Origin: Pseudogemmobacter hezensis
GTDB lineage: Bacteria; Pseudomonadota; Alphaproteobacteria; Rhodobacterales; Rhodobacteraceae
Direction: 5' to 3'
NCBI RefSeq assembly: GCF_013155295.1
Contig: NZ_JABJXT010000022.1
Location: 1-58,959 of the forward strand
DNA length: 58,959 nucleotides
Below the pieces are notes generated by a model that was given only the letters and a program-made list of their open reading frames with translations, did no database searches and was not told where the DNA came from. Each line of letters begins with the position of its first letter. The first letter of the stretch is position 1. Of this stretch, positions 41,449-49,583 are shown piece after piece. A program made the translations under genes and the position numbers.

Positions 41449-42632
41449 TACTTACGCCCCCAGGTTTGCCGGACCATCGTCTCGATCTCGCGGCCGATGG
41501 CGTCCATCGAGCCGCGAGCCCTGTCGTATGTTGCTCTGGTCATGTCTGAGCGAACTACCTCATAGAGAGACTGCTTCAGCATGGTTGCGTCACTGATGGC
41601 CGTGCTTTTGAGCGCTGTGGCTGACATCACGCGATCCTGAAACAGGGCTCTCATAAACGAGGTGATTTGCTGAGACGGGATGTCCGTCGGTTCATCGCGA
41701 GTGATAAGGAGCTTAAAGTGATCGTAGTCGAGCGCCGCGCCGGCATCTTCGATGACGCCCATGTAAGCCCCTGCCAGTTCAAGGAACTGTGCAGTGGAGG
41801 AGACGTCCAACATCGATGGGGTCATCGGGACAATGATCGAGGTCGCGGCGGCCATACCGGAAATCGTCAGGAAGCCAAGCTGCGGAGGGCTATCCATCAG
41901 GACCAGGTCGTAGTCAGCTTCGACCTGCGCAAGTGCATCGCGGATCCGGAAGTAGAACGGCCTTTCGGGGTTGGAATGAACTGCGGACTCCGTCTCGAAC
42001 TCGGACAGGACGAGACGGGAAGGGGCGATCGCGAGCCCGGGAAAATAGGTCTGCACGATCACGTCGGCCATCGGCGACGGGTTTTCATATTTGATGGCAT
42101 CGTAGATCGTGAGCCCATCGAACTCGATTTCGGGGCTGATGCCGCACATGGACGTCAGCGAGCCCTGGGGGTCGAGGTCAACGACCAGCACCCGGTAGCC
42201 TTGCAGAGCGAGGTAGTGGGCAAGGTGGATCGTCGTCGTGCTTTTGCTCGACCCGCCCTTGAAGTTCATCAGCTGCCAGACTTGGAGCTTTTCGCCCTCC
42301 ATCCTGCGTGGCAGGTAGTGTCCTTTCTTCCGTGAGGTTCGTTCGAGAATCTCGCGCGCCTGCAAGATCTCCTGCCCTGAGTAGTAGCGGCGTCCTCCAC
42401 GGTTGATTGCGGGTTCTGGCAGAACGCCGTCTGCATGAACTTTCCGCATGAACTGACCGGAGACATCGAGTAGCTCCGCAACCTCTGGGGCCGAGAACTC
42501 GCGAAGTGTCTTGGTGTTGTCTGGAGCGAACGCGGCGAGCAGATGCTCCCTGATCGCGGCGTTCAGTCGCTCAGAGATGTCAGTCGCGAGTGCTGACGGG
42601 CGATCCGCAGATAGCGGTGTCACGGGAATCAT
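41448..42632 (-). CDS. repA: RepA, ParA-type partition ATPase
   Basis: A 394-residue RepA. Helix-turn-helix near residues 45-70 (SAPEVAELLDVSGQFMRKVHA, RRYYSGQEI). Deviant Walker A NFKGGSSKSTTTIHLAHYLA at about 127-147, Walker A' VLVVDLDPQGSLTSMCG, and Walker B VLMDSPPQLGF. RepA drives plasmid partition with RepB and represses the repABC promoter. It starts at ATG 42632 and is the first gene of the unit. Confidence 0.95.
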   Translation of the reverse strand: MIPVTPLSADRPSALATDISERLNAAIREHLLAAFAPDNTKTLREFSAPEVAELLDVSGQFMRKVHADGVLPEPAINRGGRRYYSGQEILQAREILERTSRKKGHYLPRRMEGEKLQVWQLMNFKGGSSKSTTTIHLAHYLALQGYRVLVVDLDPQGSLTSMCGISPEIEFDGLTIYDAIKYENPSPMADVIVQTYFPGLAIAPSRLVLSEFETESAVHSNPERPFYFRIRDALAQVEADYDLVLMDSPPQLGFLTISGMAAATSIIVPMTPSMLDVSSTAQFLELAGAYMGVIEDAGAALDYDHFKLLITRDEPTDIPSQQITSFMRALFQDRVMSATALKSTAISDATMLKQSLYEVVRSDMTRATYDRARGSMDAIGREIETMVRQTWGRK

Positions 42633-42717
42633 CTGGTTGCCTCAAATCCGAAAATGTGGCCTTTTTCACGCCACTTGATGACAAGGGCGGTGATTCACTG
42701 GCTTATGTCAAGAGTTT

Positions 42718-42740
42718 CCTGCATATAGTGTCTATGCAGG
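42718..42740. promoter_or_regulatory. Inverted repeat upstream of repA
   Basis: CCTGCATA (42718-42725), 7-bp spacer TAGTGTC, TATGCAGG (42733-42740): perfect 8-bp arms, about 86 bp upstream of repA. Candidate operator for RepA autorepression. Inferred from location. Confidence 0.5.
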
Positions 42741-42778
42741 CGCATCGTGACTACATGCATGGCGAGGCTGCCCGAACA

Positions 42779-42794
42779 TTTTACAGTTGTAAAC
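42779..42794. other. parS-like palindrome upstream of repA
   Basis: TTTTACAGTTGTAAAC, one symmetry mismatch from the perfect palindrome; the opposite strand reads GTTTACAACTGTAAAA and matches the site within repB (41242-41257) in 14 of 16 positions. Likely second RepB/parS site. Confidence 0.6.
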
Positions 42795-42905
42795 GGCCGC
42801 CGCACATTGCTGAGCTTGGGAAGCACGGCTGCCGTCCTGTGGGGATCTGTGAATTGGTCGGGCGTGCAGGGTCTCTGGATGCGTAGTAGCGCTCCGATCG
42901 CTTAG

Positions 42906-43940
42906 CTACAGGCCAGCAGCTTTGGTCAGGTTCACCCTGAACCTGTCGCGGCGGCGCTGATACCTGCGTGTCATCTCGGCGCTGGCATGGCCGAGCTGTT
43001 TCTGGACATGGCGCTCGTCGACCTCGGCCGATGAGGCGAGACCGGCACGAAGGGAGTGGCCGGAGAAGAGGGCAGGGCGGTCCTTCTCGGGCAGATCGCC
43101 CCGCAGTCCCGCTGTTTGAGCGGCCCGCTTAATCAGTCTCGCGACCTCGCGGTCATTGAGACGGAACGGCCCCGGTTCCTTCCCCCCGCCGGTGACACGA
43201 CGGAACAGCGGTCCTTCGCTGATGCGGCCGAACTTCAGCCAGAGTTCCAGCGCCTCGGCCGGGCAAGTCGCGGGCGAAGACCCGCGGCCGATCTCGACCT
43301 CGCGCCAGCCGGTCTTGCCGCGCAAGGTGACAAGCAGCCCGCCGGGAAGAACCTCGATCCAGCCGCGCCCATCCTCGGTCTGGTCTCGGCCCACATCTAG
43401 CCCGGTAATCTCGGATCGGCGCAGGCCTCCGGCGAAGCCTATCAGCAGCATGGCACGATCACGTAAGCCACGGAGAGTGCCGCGGTCGCAGGTTTCCAAC
43501 ATGGCCAGAAGGTCCTCGGGCAGAATGGCCTCCTTCTGGCGCGGCGGAGCGGCGTGGCTGTTGCGGATGCCGGCGAGAACGGTGGCGATGTGCCGGTCGC
43601 GCCGGTCAAGGGTTAGCCCCCGTTGCGTATAGGCCCAGACCAGCGCCGAGAGGCGCCGCTCGATGGTTGAGACCGCGTTCTTGCGCCCGCCGACCGATTT
43701 CGCGCCGGAGGCGCAGGCGGTGATATAGAGACCGACCGTTTGGGGATCGGGGGACAGCGCATCCAACCCCTCGCGTCGGCACCATCCGGCAAAATGCTTC
43801 CAGTCGGCGGCATAGGCTTTGCGGGTGTTGGCTGAACTTGCGGCCTCCGCATAGACGCGTGCCCGTTCGGCCAGATCCCGCAGGGCAGGGGAGGGGGCTT
43901 CCCGCGTCAACTCCCCCGGATCGGCTGTCTCATCTGTCAT
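42906..43940 (-). CDS. Tyrosine recombinase/integrase (XerC/D-like)
   Basis: A 344-residue recombinase starting MTDETADPGELTREAP at ATG 43940 (GGAG 6 nt upstream). Upstream ATG 43952 is possible. SAM-like N-terminal domain: SSANTRKAYAADWKHFAGWC. Catalytic residues: Arg in GFAGGLRRSEITGL, His and Arg in FSGHSLRAGLAS, His in KQLGHASAEMTRRY with the terminal Tyr. It follows the repABC control region and may resolve plasmid multimers or integrate a mobile segment. No recombination site was identified. Confidence 0.88.
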   Translation of the reverse strand: MTDETADPGELTREAPSPALRDLAERARVYAEAASSANTRKAYAADWKHFAGWCRREGLDALSPDPQTVGLYITACASGAKSVGGRKNAVSTIERRLSALVWAYTQRGLTLDRRDRHIATVLAGIRNSHAAPPRQKEAILPEDLLAMLETCDRGTLRGLRDRAMLLIGFAGGLRRSEITGLDVGRDQTEDGRGWIEVLPGGLLVTLRGKTGWREVEIGRGSSPATCPAEALELWLKFGRISEGPLFRRVTGGGKEPGPFRLNDREVARLIKRAAQTAGLRGDLPEKDRPALFSGHSLRAGLASSAEVDERHVQKQLGHASAEMTRRYQRRRDRFRVNLTKAAGL

Positions 43941-44212
43941 GGCAATCTCCATGGGCGGCTCGCGCCGGCGTGTGCGCGCTGAGGCGCGGTGCCACCGCAG
44001 AATCCCAGACAGAAGCCCGCGTTCTGCACGGCCTGGCTGTCGCGTCTTGGCTGGGATTTCGAGGCATTTTCGGGGTTCTGGAGCGCATCTTTCCATAGAA
44101 GAAGATAACGACCGATAATGCAAGATTATTGGACATTATTGTGAAGTTACAGGCGCGGCGGATATTGGAACCTGATCTAGCATAAAACGCCGATGCCTGC
44201 TAGCCTTCTGCC

Positions 44213-45130
44213 ATGCCACGTGCCGCAAGATCTCCCCTGCCTCCATCAATTCCTCCTGCTCTTCCGCGCTGGATCCGGCAGGGCACGGGCCGAGATGATG
44301 TTGAAACAGTGATGTTTTCCGCCGGGGCAGCCCTTGCTGTGCTGGACCCGATTGCCCGGTCTGAAGATCCGGTTGGCATCCTCTGGCGCAAGCGGCTGGC
44401 GCTCTCGATCGCAGCGGCGATTTCCCGGCTCGAAGGACGCCGGGAGGACGAAGCGCAATTCCGAGACAATTTCGCCCTTCGGAAACCCGGTGATGATCCC
44501 GGCCCTGCCGGACGGATACTGCTCGGCTGGCGTGCCCTGGGCGAGGCACGGGCGCTGAGATCGGCGGAGTGGCCCGCGCGTCTGCCCGGCTTCTTTGACC
44601 TGCCACCCGAGCCGAGCGCGGAGATTTTGCGCGACCTCGGTGCTCGATTTGTCGGCCGCAAGCCGCCGCTGCGCTTTGCCGCTGAAACCGGGCGCGAGCT
44701 TCTCGCTCTCGGCCCGGCCCATCGCGGCCTGGCGCTCTGGCTGGCGGATGCGCTTTTGGCGCGCGCTCTCGGCTGGGATCGGCCGGTGCCGTTGCTCGCG
44801 TCGCATCTGCCGCGCACGGCCTTCCGGCTGGAGGGTGAGGCATGGCTTGCGGCCTGCGCGAGTGCCTGGGGCAGGGGTGCGGTTGCTGCCTTTGATCTGC
44901 ACATCGATCTGACCCGCCGCGCCGCTGCCTTGCGCGCCGCGCATCTGCGGCGGCCGGGAAAGGATACCGCCGCCATTATCTCCGCGCTCCTGACCGAGGA
45001 TGCGCTGGCGGCCCAGGCGGGGGCCGAGGCCAGTGACCGCGCAGCGCGGCGGCTCTTTGGTCGGCTGACCTCGCTCGGTCTGGTGCGTGAGCTGACCGGA
45101 CGGCCGACCTTCCGGCTTTACGGGTTGTGA
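44213..45130 (+). CDS. DUF1403 family protein
   Basis: A 305-residue alanine/arginine/leucine-rich helical protein beginning MPRAARSPLPPSIPPALPRW. Blocks: FSAGAALAVLDPIA, WRKRLALSIAAAISRLEGR, GLALWLADALLARALGWDRPVPLLASHL. I recognise DUF1403, which on Rhodobacterales plasmids is regularly followed by scpB, as here (stop overlaps an alternative scpB start). Function unknown; a role in chromosome or plasmid condensation with ScpB is an inference from co-occurrence. Confidence 0.82.
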   Translation: MPRAARSPLPPSIPPALPRWIRQGTGRDDVETVMFSAGAALAVLDPIARSEDPVGILWRKRLALSIAAAISRLEGRREDEAQFRDNFALRKPGDDPGPAGRILLGWRALGEARALRSAEWPARLPGFFDLPPEPSAEILRDLGARFVGRKPPLRFAAETGRELLALGPAHRGLALWLADALLARALGWDRPVPLLASHLPRTAFRLEGEAWLAACASAWGRGAVAAFDLHIDLTRRAAALRAAHLRRPGKDTAAIISALLTEDALAAQAGAEASDRAARRLFGRLTSLGLVRELTGRPTFRLYGL

Positions 45131-45132
45131 CA

Positions 45133-45768
45133 ATGGCGCCGAAGTCATCTGAGCCGCTGGACACCGAACTCGCCGATCTGCCGCGGGGGTTGCGCTGGCG
45201 CGAATGGATGGCGCGGGTCGAGGCGGTGCTGTTCGCCGCCTCCGAGCCGGTGGGGCGGGAGGTGCTCGCCCGAGTGGTCGGTAAGGATTGCGCGCTTGAT
45301 CTGTTGATCGAGGACATTTCCGCTGAGCTTACGGGGCGTCCCTATGAGATTGCCCGCATCTCAGGCGGATGGCAGTTCCGCACGCGGCCGCACCATGCGG
45401 TGGCGATCCGCGTCGCGCGCGGCGAGGATGACGCTGTCCGAGAATTCACGCAGAACGAAGCCCTCGTCCTGACCATCATCGCCTATATGCAGCCGGTGAC
45501 CCGCGGCGCGATCTCGCGCCTCACGTGGCGCGAGATCAGCCGAGATCTGATCGCCCGCCTGCACCGCCAGGACCTGATCGCCCGCGGGCCGCGCAGCCCC
45601 GAACCCGGTGCGCCCTACACTTACGTCACCACGCCCGGGTTTCTGGTGCAGTTCGGGCTGGAAACCCTGCGTGACCTGCCGGACCTCGAGGCGCTGGAAG
45701 ATGCGGGACTGTTGAAGCCAGCGGCTGACATCGCGCTGGATCTGCCGATCGTAGGTGAAGGCGAGTGA
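45133..45768 (+). CDS. scpB: ScpB-like segregation/condensation protein
   Basis: A 211-residue protein with the tandem winged-helix ScpB pattern: WMARVEAVLFAASEPVGREVLARVVG, ISGGWQFRTRPHHAVAIR, NEALVLTIIAYMQPVTRGAISRLTWREISRDLIARLHRQDLI, and RSPEPGAPYTYVTTPGFLVQFGLETLRDLPD. ScpB is a kleisin-associated subunit of SMC condensin. Neither scpA nor smc is nearby, so the protein works with host subunits or independently with DUF1403. A GTG two codons upstream overlaps the DUF1403 stop. A second, broken scpB lies at 45943-48635. Confidence 0.85.
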   Translation: MAPKSSEPLDTELADLPRGLRWREWMARVEAVLFAASEPVGREVLARVVGKDCALDLLIEDISAELTGRPYEIARISGGWQFRTRPHHAVAIRVARGEDDAVREFTQNEALVLTIIAYMQPVTRGAISRLTWREISRDLIARLHRQDLIARGPRSPEPGAPYTYVTTPGFLVQFGLETLRDLPDLEALEDAGLLKPAADIALDLPIVGEGE

Positions 45769-45820
45769 TATCCCTTCCTGACTGGAGAGGTGGCTGCTGA
45801 AATCTGAACAGCTTGGATAA

Positions 45821-45942
45821 GTGGAATTCCCGTTCGCGGGCAGCCGAATGCTGCAGGGGCGGTTGGTTCAGGAAGGGTTCACGGTGGGGCGGTTGCACGT
45901 TGCTACCCTGATGAAGCGCCTGGGCATCGAGGCCCTGTACCA
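45821..45942 (+). pseudogene. IS3-family transposase (OrfB) fragment
   Basis: Encodes VEFPFAGSRMLQGRLVQEGF and then VGRLHVATLMKRLGIEALY, a conserved piece of the OrfB helix-turn-helix region of IS3-family transposases. No start, DDE core or end of the element remains. It is fused in frame at Y-H-Q-P to the fragment of a second scpB gene, so a recombination event left this joint before the IS66 element arrived. Confidence 0.75.
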
Positions 45943-46059
45943 TCAGCCGATCACCCGCGATGGGCTGAAAGATAGTAAGCGCTGTCCCAACCCCACCTTC
46001 CAGCGCGCTTCCTGATGGGCTCACTGGCATCCATTGTTGTTTGATGATGGAGCCTCTCC

Positions 46060-46449
46060 ATGGAGACTACATTGGAGGTTCTCACGGTTGGTGGGTCTGG
46101 CCGCCAGAGCCGGAGTTGGCCTGACGAGGTGAAGGCGCGGATTGTGGCGGAAACGCTGGTTCCGGGTGCTACGGTCAATGATGTTGCCCGGCGGCATGGC
46201 CTTCCGGCAAATCGCATCTCGTCGTGGCGGACGCTGGCGCGCAAGGGGCGGCTGGTTTTGCCAGCACCGGAGGATCCGACCGAATTCGCGGCTCTGATGC
46301 TCGGGCCTGCAGATGATGTTCCGAGTTCTGTCGGCCCTGCTGTGACCGGCCCGGAGATCTCGTTCGGGGCCGTTGTGATCCGTCTGGAAGTCGGCGCTTC
46401 GGCGGATCGGATTGCGTCCGTGGCGCATGCCTTGGCGGCAGGCGCGTGA
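46060..46449 (+). CDS. tnpA: IS66 TnpA (helix-turn-helix accessory protein)
   Basis: A 129-residue protein with a transposase_8/IS66 Orf1 helix-turn-helix: RSWPDEVKARIVAETLVPGA and TVNDVARRHGLPANRISSWR. It is required together with TnpB for IS66 transposition; its role is likely DNA binding to the ends. The stop overlaps the tnpB GTG start by 4 nt. Confidence 0.9.
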   Translation: METTLEVLTVGGSGRQSRSWPDEVKARIVAETLVPGATVNDVARRHGLPANRISSWRTLARKGRLVLPAPEDPTEFAALMLGPADDVPSSVGPAVTGPEISFGAVVIRLEVGASADRIASVAHALAAGA

Positions 46450-46799
46450 TCTTCCCGTCGAACCGCGTGCGGATCATGGTGACGACCAAGGCCATCGACT
46501 TCCGCAAAGGCCATGACAGCCTGGCGGCAATGGTCAAAAACGAGCTGCGCAAGGATCCGTTCACCGGCACCGTCTTTGTCTTCCGCGCCAAGAAATCCGA
46601 TCGGCTGAAGCTGCTCTACTGGGACGGCACGGGCCTGGTGATGGCCTACAAACGGCTGGAAGAGCACAGCTTCACCTGGCCTGCGGTGAGGGACGGGCTG
46701 CTGGTGATGAACCACGCGCAGTTCGAAGCCCTGTTCTCCGGGCTGGACTGGCGGCGGGTTCGAGCCATCGGTGCGAAGGCACCGGAGGCGGTGGAATAG
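46446..46799 (+). CDS. tnpB: IS66 TnpB
   Basis: A 117-residue TnpB with the family pattern VTTKAIDFRKGHDSLAAMV, KDPFTGTVFVFRAKKSDRLK, LLYWDGTGLVMAYKRLEEH and FTWP. Function unknown but essential for transposition of IS66 elements. GTG 46446 start is coupled to tnpA. Confidence 0.92.
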   Translation: MIFPSNRVRIMVTTKAIDFRKGHDSLAAMVKNELRKDPFTGTVFVFRAKKSDRLKLLYWDGTGLVMAYKRLEEHSFTWPAVRDGLLVMNHAQFEALFSGLDWRRVRAIGAKAPEAVE

Positions 46800-46866
46800 T
46801 CCTGTTTTTGTTGGCCCTGCAGCGCTTTTTGCGGGTATTGGCCGTGGCGGGTGATAAACTGCGGCC

Positions 46867-48405
46867 ATGCCGGAGACCGCTGATCTGCTTGAGGAAATTG
46901 CCACCCTGAAGGCGATGCTGATCGCCTCGGAGGCGCATAACCTGCGTAAGGACGAGCGTATCGAACGGCTGGAGAAGCTGGTCGCGGCCTTCAGGCACGC
47001 AGCCTTCGGACGCAGGTCGGAGAAGAGCGATCCGGACCAGTTCGAGCTGACGCTGGAAGATCTGGAGACGGCCATCGCTGCAATCCATGCCGAAGAGGAT
47101 GCCGAGGACCGCGCGGCCAAACGCCCCGCCAAGCTGCGTGCCGTCAATCGCGGATCGCTGCCCAAACATCTTCCGCGCATCGAAGAGGTGATTGAGCCCG
47201 AGCGCCTGACCTGCGCCTGTGGCGGCTGTCTGCACCGCATCGGGGAAGATGTGTCGGAACGGCTGGACATCGTGCCTGCCCAGTTCCGCGTCATCGTCAT
47301 CCGTCGCCCCAAATATGCCTGCCGATCCTGCACCGACGGCGTGACGCAGGCATCGGCCCCGGCGCGGCTGATCCCAGGCGGCATGCCGACCGAAGCCACG
47401 GTCGCGCATGTGTTGGTCAGCAAGTATGCCGACCATCTTCCGCTATACCGTCAGGCCCAGATCTACAGCCGGCAGGGCGTCGATCTCGACCGCTCCACCC
47501 TTGCCGATTGGGTCGGCCGAGCCGCCTTCGAACTCCGACCTGTCCACGATGCGCTGCTTGCCGACCTGAAGCAGTCCACCAAGCTGTTCATGGACGAGAC
47601 GCGCGCCCCGGTCCTCGATCCGGGGGCCAGGAAGACCAAGACCGGATACCTCTGGGCGCTGGCCCGCGATGACCGATCGTGGGGCGGCACGGCGCCACCG
47701 GGCGTGGCCTTCACCTATGCGCCGGGTCGGGGCGGGCAACATGCCGAACGGATATTGCAGGGCTTCGGCGGCATCCTTCAGGTCGATGGCTATGCGGGAT
47801 ACAACCGACTGATCGCGCCGGACCGCATCGGTCCGGACATTCAGCTGGCATATTGCTGGGCCCACGCCCGCCGAAAGCTGATCGAGATCAGCCGCACCGG
47901 TTCCGCGCCCATTGCCGAGGCAGGTGTGACCCTCATCCGCGCACTCTATGCCATCGAGACCGACATCCGAGGCAGCGAACCCGCCGCGCGCCTTGCCGCG
48001 CGGCAAGAACGCTCTGCCCCGATCCTGGCCCGCATCGACGCCTGGCTGAGCCACCACCGCGCCCGCACATCCGCCAAATCACCCTTGGGCGAGGCGCTGG
48101 CCTACATCGCCAAATACCGCGACGGTCTCGGGCGCTTCCTGGCCGATGGTCGCGTCGAGCTGGACAGTAACACCGTCGAACGCACGATCCGCCCCATCGC
48201 CCTCAACCGCAAAAATGCCCTCTTCGCAGGCCATGACGCTGGTGCCGAAAACTGGGCCGTCATCGCCTCGCTGATCGAGACCTGCAAAGTGAACGGCGTC
48301 GATCCACACGCGTGGCTGACAACCACGCTCACCGCCATCGTCAAAGGCCACAAACAGAGCAACATCCTAGACCTGCTCCCGTGGAACTACGCCTCCACCG
48401 TGTGA
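46867..48405 (+). CDS. tnpC: IS66 transposase TnpC
   Basis: A 512-residue DDE transposase. N-terminal leucine-zipper-like helix (LLEEIATLKAMLIASEAHNL), zinc-binding motif with CACGGCLHRI and YACRSC, and the DDE core: LFMDETRAPVLDPG, QVDGYAGYNRL, YCWAHARRKLIEI and SNTVERTIRPIALNRKN. The last segment supplies the Glu and is strongly conserved in IS66. Full length, no visible lesions. Confidence 0.95.
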   Translation: MPETADLLEEIATLKAMLIASEAHNLRKDERIERLEKLVAAFRHAAFGRRSEKSDPDQFELTLEDLETAIAAIHAEEDAEDRAAKRPAKLRAVNRGSLPKHLPRIEEVIEPERLTCACGGCLHRIGEDVSERLDIVPAQFRVIVIRRPKYACRSCTDGVTQASAPARLIPGGMPTEATVAHVLVSKYADHLPLYRQAQIYSRQGVDLDRSTLADWVGRAAFELRPVHDALLADLKQSTKLFMDETRAPVLDPGARKTKTGYLWALARDDRSWGGTAPPGVAFTYAPGRGGQHAERILQGFGGILQVDGYAGYNRLIAPDRIGPDIQLAYCWAHARRKLIEISRTGSAPIAEAGVTLIRALYAIETDIRGSEPAARLAARQERSAPILARIDAWLSHHRARTSAKSPLGEALAYIAKYRDGLGRFLADGRVELDSNTVERTIRPIALNRKNALFAGHDAGAENWAVIASLIETCKVNGVDPHAWLTTTLTAIVKGHKQSNILDLLPWNYASTV

Positions 48406-48730
48406 TCGGAACACCGCTTACGAAAGATATCTTTGGCAATGAGATCAGCCGTGACCTGATCGGGCGGCTGCATTCGCGCGACTCGATCGGGCCCGGGCCA
48501 CGATCGCCGCGCCGCGGTGCGCCCTACACCTTTGTGACGACCGAGCAGTTCCTTGTTGCATTTGATCTGGAGACTCTCGCGGATCTGCCAGAGCGGAAGC
48601 AGTTGGAAGACGCAGGTCTGGATGGAGGGTCATAGGAATGGTGGCGGGCTGGCGATCCCCGTATTGGCCAAACGGTGAGGCATGTCGTGGACATTTCGTG
48701 ACGCTCCCAATCGTGACTTGTTGAGGGAAC

Positions 48731-49570
48731 TCAGGCTTCGATCCTGAGCCCTCTGAACAGAACTTCCCAAGGGTCCCCATCCTCGGTCATCGCGCCCGGT
48801 TCCAAGTTTGCCATGTTCTCGTCGATGACTGCGTTGTGGTAGTTCTTGAGCCAGCTGTATTTGCGCCGCACTGTCGCGTTGGGACTGTCGGCGAGACCGC
48901 TCTCCACCAACGTTTTGTGCCTACCCAGAAACTCGATCCAGCCGGCGTATTCGCCGTCGAGCTCGCTGAGACTGGCGCGAAGATAGTCGATGTAGTGGAG
49001 GCCTGACTCGTCTTGGCGCAGGAGGTTGTTCAGGTGACGCTCTTCATCGTCATAGGAATGTCCTTCCCGCCAGAGCGTTTGGTCCTGCCGGTGGCGTTCG
49101 ATGACATCTTCATGGATCGCAATGCGCGGGAAGATGACCTCGCCATCTTCCATTAAATAAGCCTGAACGAGGGCAGGCCCAAACACCGGACCACTGAAGT
49201 CGATGCCGAGATGTATGGGGCCGATCGTCATCGCGCCGCGCACCAATATGCCATTTGCCACGCATTCGATCTAGATGTGCAGCAGATCGATGAGCTCCCA
49301 GACCAAGGGGCCGGCCTGGTACTGAACTTCAATTGTTCTGGTTCTGACGATCGCATCAGACACAATCTCGGCATGGACTTCGCTGATCATCCGCATTTCA
49401 TCGGAACGGGTCGGTGGCTTGGCATCACCTTCGGACACCTTGCGAAACAACGAAAGCAGGTCCCTGATCTCTGCACCGCTTCGCGTGTGCAGGAGGTTCC
49501 TGAAACCGAGGACATCAAAAAAGGTCACAAGGCATTCTTCGTAGTCGGGGTCGTTCTCGAAATCAGTCAT
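48731..49570 (-). pseudogene. Class III cyclase-like protein split by in-frame amber codon
   Basis: A 280-codon frame starting MTDFENDPDYEECLVTFFDV at ATG 49570. It reads continuously except for a single TAG at 49271-49273, between LIDLLHI and IECVANGILVRGAMTIG. Motifs fit a nucleotide-cyclase-like domain: FFDVLGFRNLL (first Asp), VSDAIV (second acidic block), GILVRGAMTIG and VFGPALVQAYLME. The C-terminal KYSWLKNYHNAV is conserved in the family. Without suppression it gives a 99-residue fragment. If translation restarts at GTG 49261 it gives 176 residues. A CAG to TAG change is the simplest origin. Related cyclase folds occur in Pycsar defence, but a link is speculative. Confidence 0.6.
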
Positions 49571-49583
49571 CTCTGATCCATCT

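Larger units (their letters stand above)
45975..48421 (+). mobile_element. Complete IS66-family element
   Basis: 2447-bp element with ends GTAAGCGCTGTCCCAACC (left) and GTAAGCGGTGTTCCGATC (right, read inwards). It is flanked by the perfect 8-bp target duplication GAAAGATA (45967-45974 and 48422-48429), the length typical of IS66. It carries the three IS66 genes tnpA, tnpB and tnpC in one direction. All reading frames look intact, so the element may be mobile. Confidence 0.95.
45943..48635 (+). pseudogene. Second scpB fragment interrupted by IS66
   Basis: Reading QPITRDGLKD to the left of the insertion (to 45974) and IFGNEISRDLIGRLHSRD..., then RSPRRGAPYTFVTTEQFLVAFDL and ETLADLPERKQLEDAG, to its right (48430-48635) restores a continuous ScpB C-terminal domain when the element and one target duplication are removed. 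It corresponds to the QPVTRGAISRLTWREISRDL region of the intact scpB. The N-terminal half is missing. No functional product expected. Confidence 0.8.

Noticed and set aside
48731-49570. Calling the amber-split gene a Pycsar cyclase
   Set aside because: Only a general class III cyclase-like pattern is visible, and no Pycsar effector gene (for example a membrane or TIR protein with cyclic-nucleotide sensor) is adjacent.
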